Positions 63,591-64,000 of a DNA stretch of 64,000 nucleotides are shown here, in pieces (position 1 is the first letter of the stretch; every line of letters begins with the position of its first letter). The position numbers and the translations under genes were made by a program. The DNA is from Paraburkholderia dioscoreae (GTDB taxonomy: Bacteria; Pseudomonadota; Gammaproteobacteria; Burkholderiales; Burkholderiaceae): contig NZ_LR699553.1 in the NCBI RefSeq assembly GCF_902459535.1, positions 682,001 to 746,000 on the forward strand, in the 5' to 3' direction. The notes under the pieces were generated by a model, which did not search any database, was not told the DNA's origin, and was given only the letters and a program-made list of their open reading frames with translations.

Positions 63591-63775
63591 TCCGAGAACA
63601 AAGGGGCGCTGAACGCGTCCCGTACTCCGACTGTATACCCTTCGGTCGCTGCAAGCACGCTTTCCTTTGCAACGGTTGCAACCATTGGCACCGGAACGGC
63701 CATTTCCCATTCGCCGCGAACGCGAAACGCAGGTGTCATCGGCGTTGCCAACAATTCGTAGCCCGAAGTGCGCAT
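63587..63775 (-). CDS. Possible 62-residue small protein
   Basis: Starts MRTSGYELLATPMTPAF and contains a TEGYTVGVRDAFSAP stretch. Its TGA overlaps the ATG of the following ORF. A CCGGG before the ATG is a weak ribosome site. Included because of the ATGA coupling; not recognised. Confidence 0.35.
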   Translation of the reverse strand: MRTSGYELLATPMTPAFRVRGEWEMAVPVPMVATVAKESVLAATEGYTVGVRDAFSAPLFSE

Positions 63776-63925
63776 CCCGGGTATGACCGCAGATGCAAAC
63801 TGTCATGAGGACGCCAAGGCAGGCAGGGCGATGAGCAAGACGGATTTCAGCCGGGTACGCCACCGTACCGACTTCCGGTCGCTGTACGGGCACCGTTGGC
63901 CGGCAGGCCCGGCCTCGCGCAGGTG

Positions 63926-63950
63926 GCTATAGCAAACCAGCTATAGCAAA
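63926..63950. repeat. 11-base direct repeat, period 14
   Basis: GCTATAGCAAA occurs at 63926-63936 and 63940-63950. The GCTATAGC core is itself palindromic. No gene is seen from 63776 to the end of the window. Confidence 0.6.
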
Positions 63951-64000
63951 GGGAACGCGCTCGCGTGTGAAGCATTCGCCCGGCACGCTCAAATGCGTGC

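Noticed and set aside
1..64000. Mobile elements, phage genes, CRISPR, tRNA and rRNA
   Set aside because: No transposase, integrase, regular spacer-repeat array or RNA gene was seen on reading through. The encapsulin has a phage-capsid fold but no phage neighbours.

Overview
The window looks like chromosomal DNA of a beta-proteobacterium of the Burkholderiaceae, most likely Paraburkholderia or a close relative. This is inferred from the high GC content, the strong GC3 bias (which produces long antisense shadow frames under most genes) and the gene families present. I see no rRNA, tRNA, insertion sequence, prophage or CRISPR array.

Layout. 1-2.1 kb: the 3' end of xdhB (xanthine dehydrogenase large subunit) and a short xdhC that lacks its usual N-terminal domain. 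2.2-13.2 kb: a metabolic and transport stretch with a LysR regulator, a DsbA-like 2-hydroxychromene-2-carboxylate isomerase, an orphan TAXI-type TRAP solute receptor, a BON-domain periplasmic protein, TSUP and LysE exporters, a 46-residue basic protein, and an EutR-like AraC regulator divergent from an SDR dehydrogenase and an APC-type permease.

13.3-47.7 kb: a large exopolysaccharide (EPS) locus. Its left wing carries two paralogous PslG-like glycosidase candidates, a glycosyltransferase, a PIG-L deacetylase fused to lectin-like and FG-GAP-like parts, a GDP-mannose hydrolase (gmm) and an AraC-type regulator with a degenerate GATase-like domain. The core runs manC-wcaJ-wza-wzc-gmd-fcl-GT-wcaI. 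The right wing holds wcaF, a GMC oxidoreductase, a GT and a Wzy-like polymerase in one operon, an acyltransferase-3, another GT, a Wzx flippase and a last GT paralogous to the one at 16.1 kb. Together these encode GDP-mannose and GDP-fucose supply, initiation on undecaprenyl phosphate, chain assembly, flipping, polymerisation, export and decoration of a colanic-acid-like, fucose-containing EPS. The cepacian marker genes bceC and bceD are absent.

47.7-51 kb: small, poorly known proteins, including a DksA/TraR-like protein without zinc-finger cysteines. 51.2-57.2 kb: a probable operon of a YdeP/FdhF-like molybdopterin oxidoreductase, cytochrome bd oxidase (cydAB) and a bestrophin-like channel, followed by a remnant of a moaA C-terminus. 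57.3-60 kb: divergent MocR and LysR regulators. 60.1-61.9 kb: a DyP peroxidase-encapsulin operon. The DyP carries a C-terminal encapsulin targeting peptide and the encapsulin start overlaps the DyP stop. 62.4-64 kb: a SnoaL-like protein and several tiny ORFs.

Starts were moved from the longest possible frame to internal ATG/GTG codons wherever a Shine-Dalgarno or family alignment argued for it. All functions are family-level inferences from reading the sequence; no database search was run.
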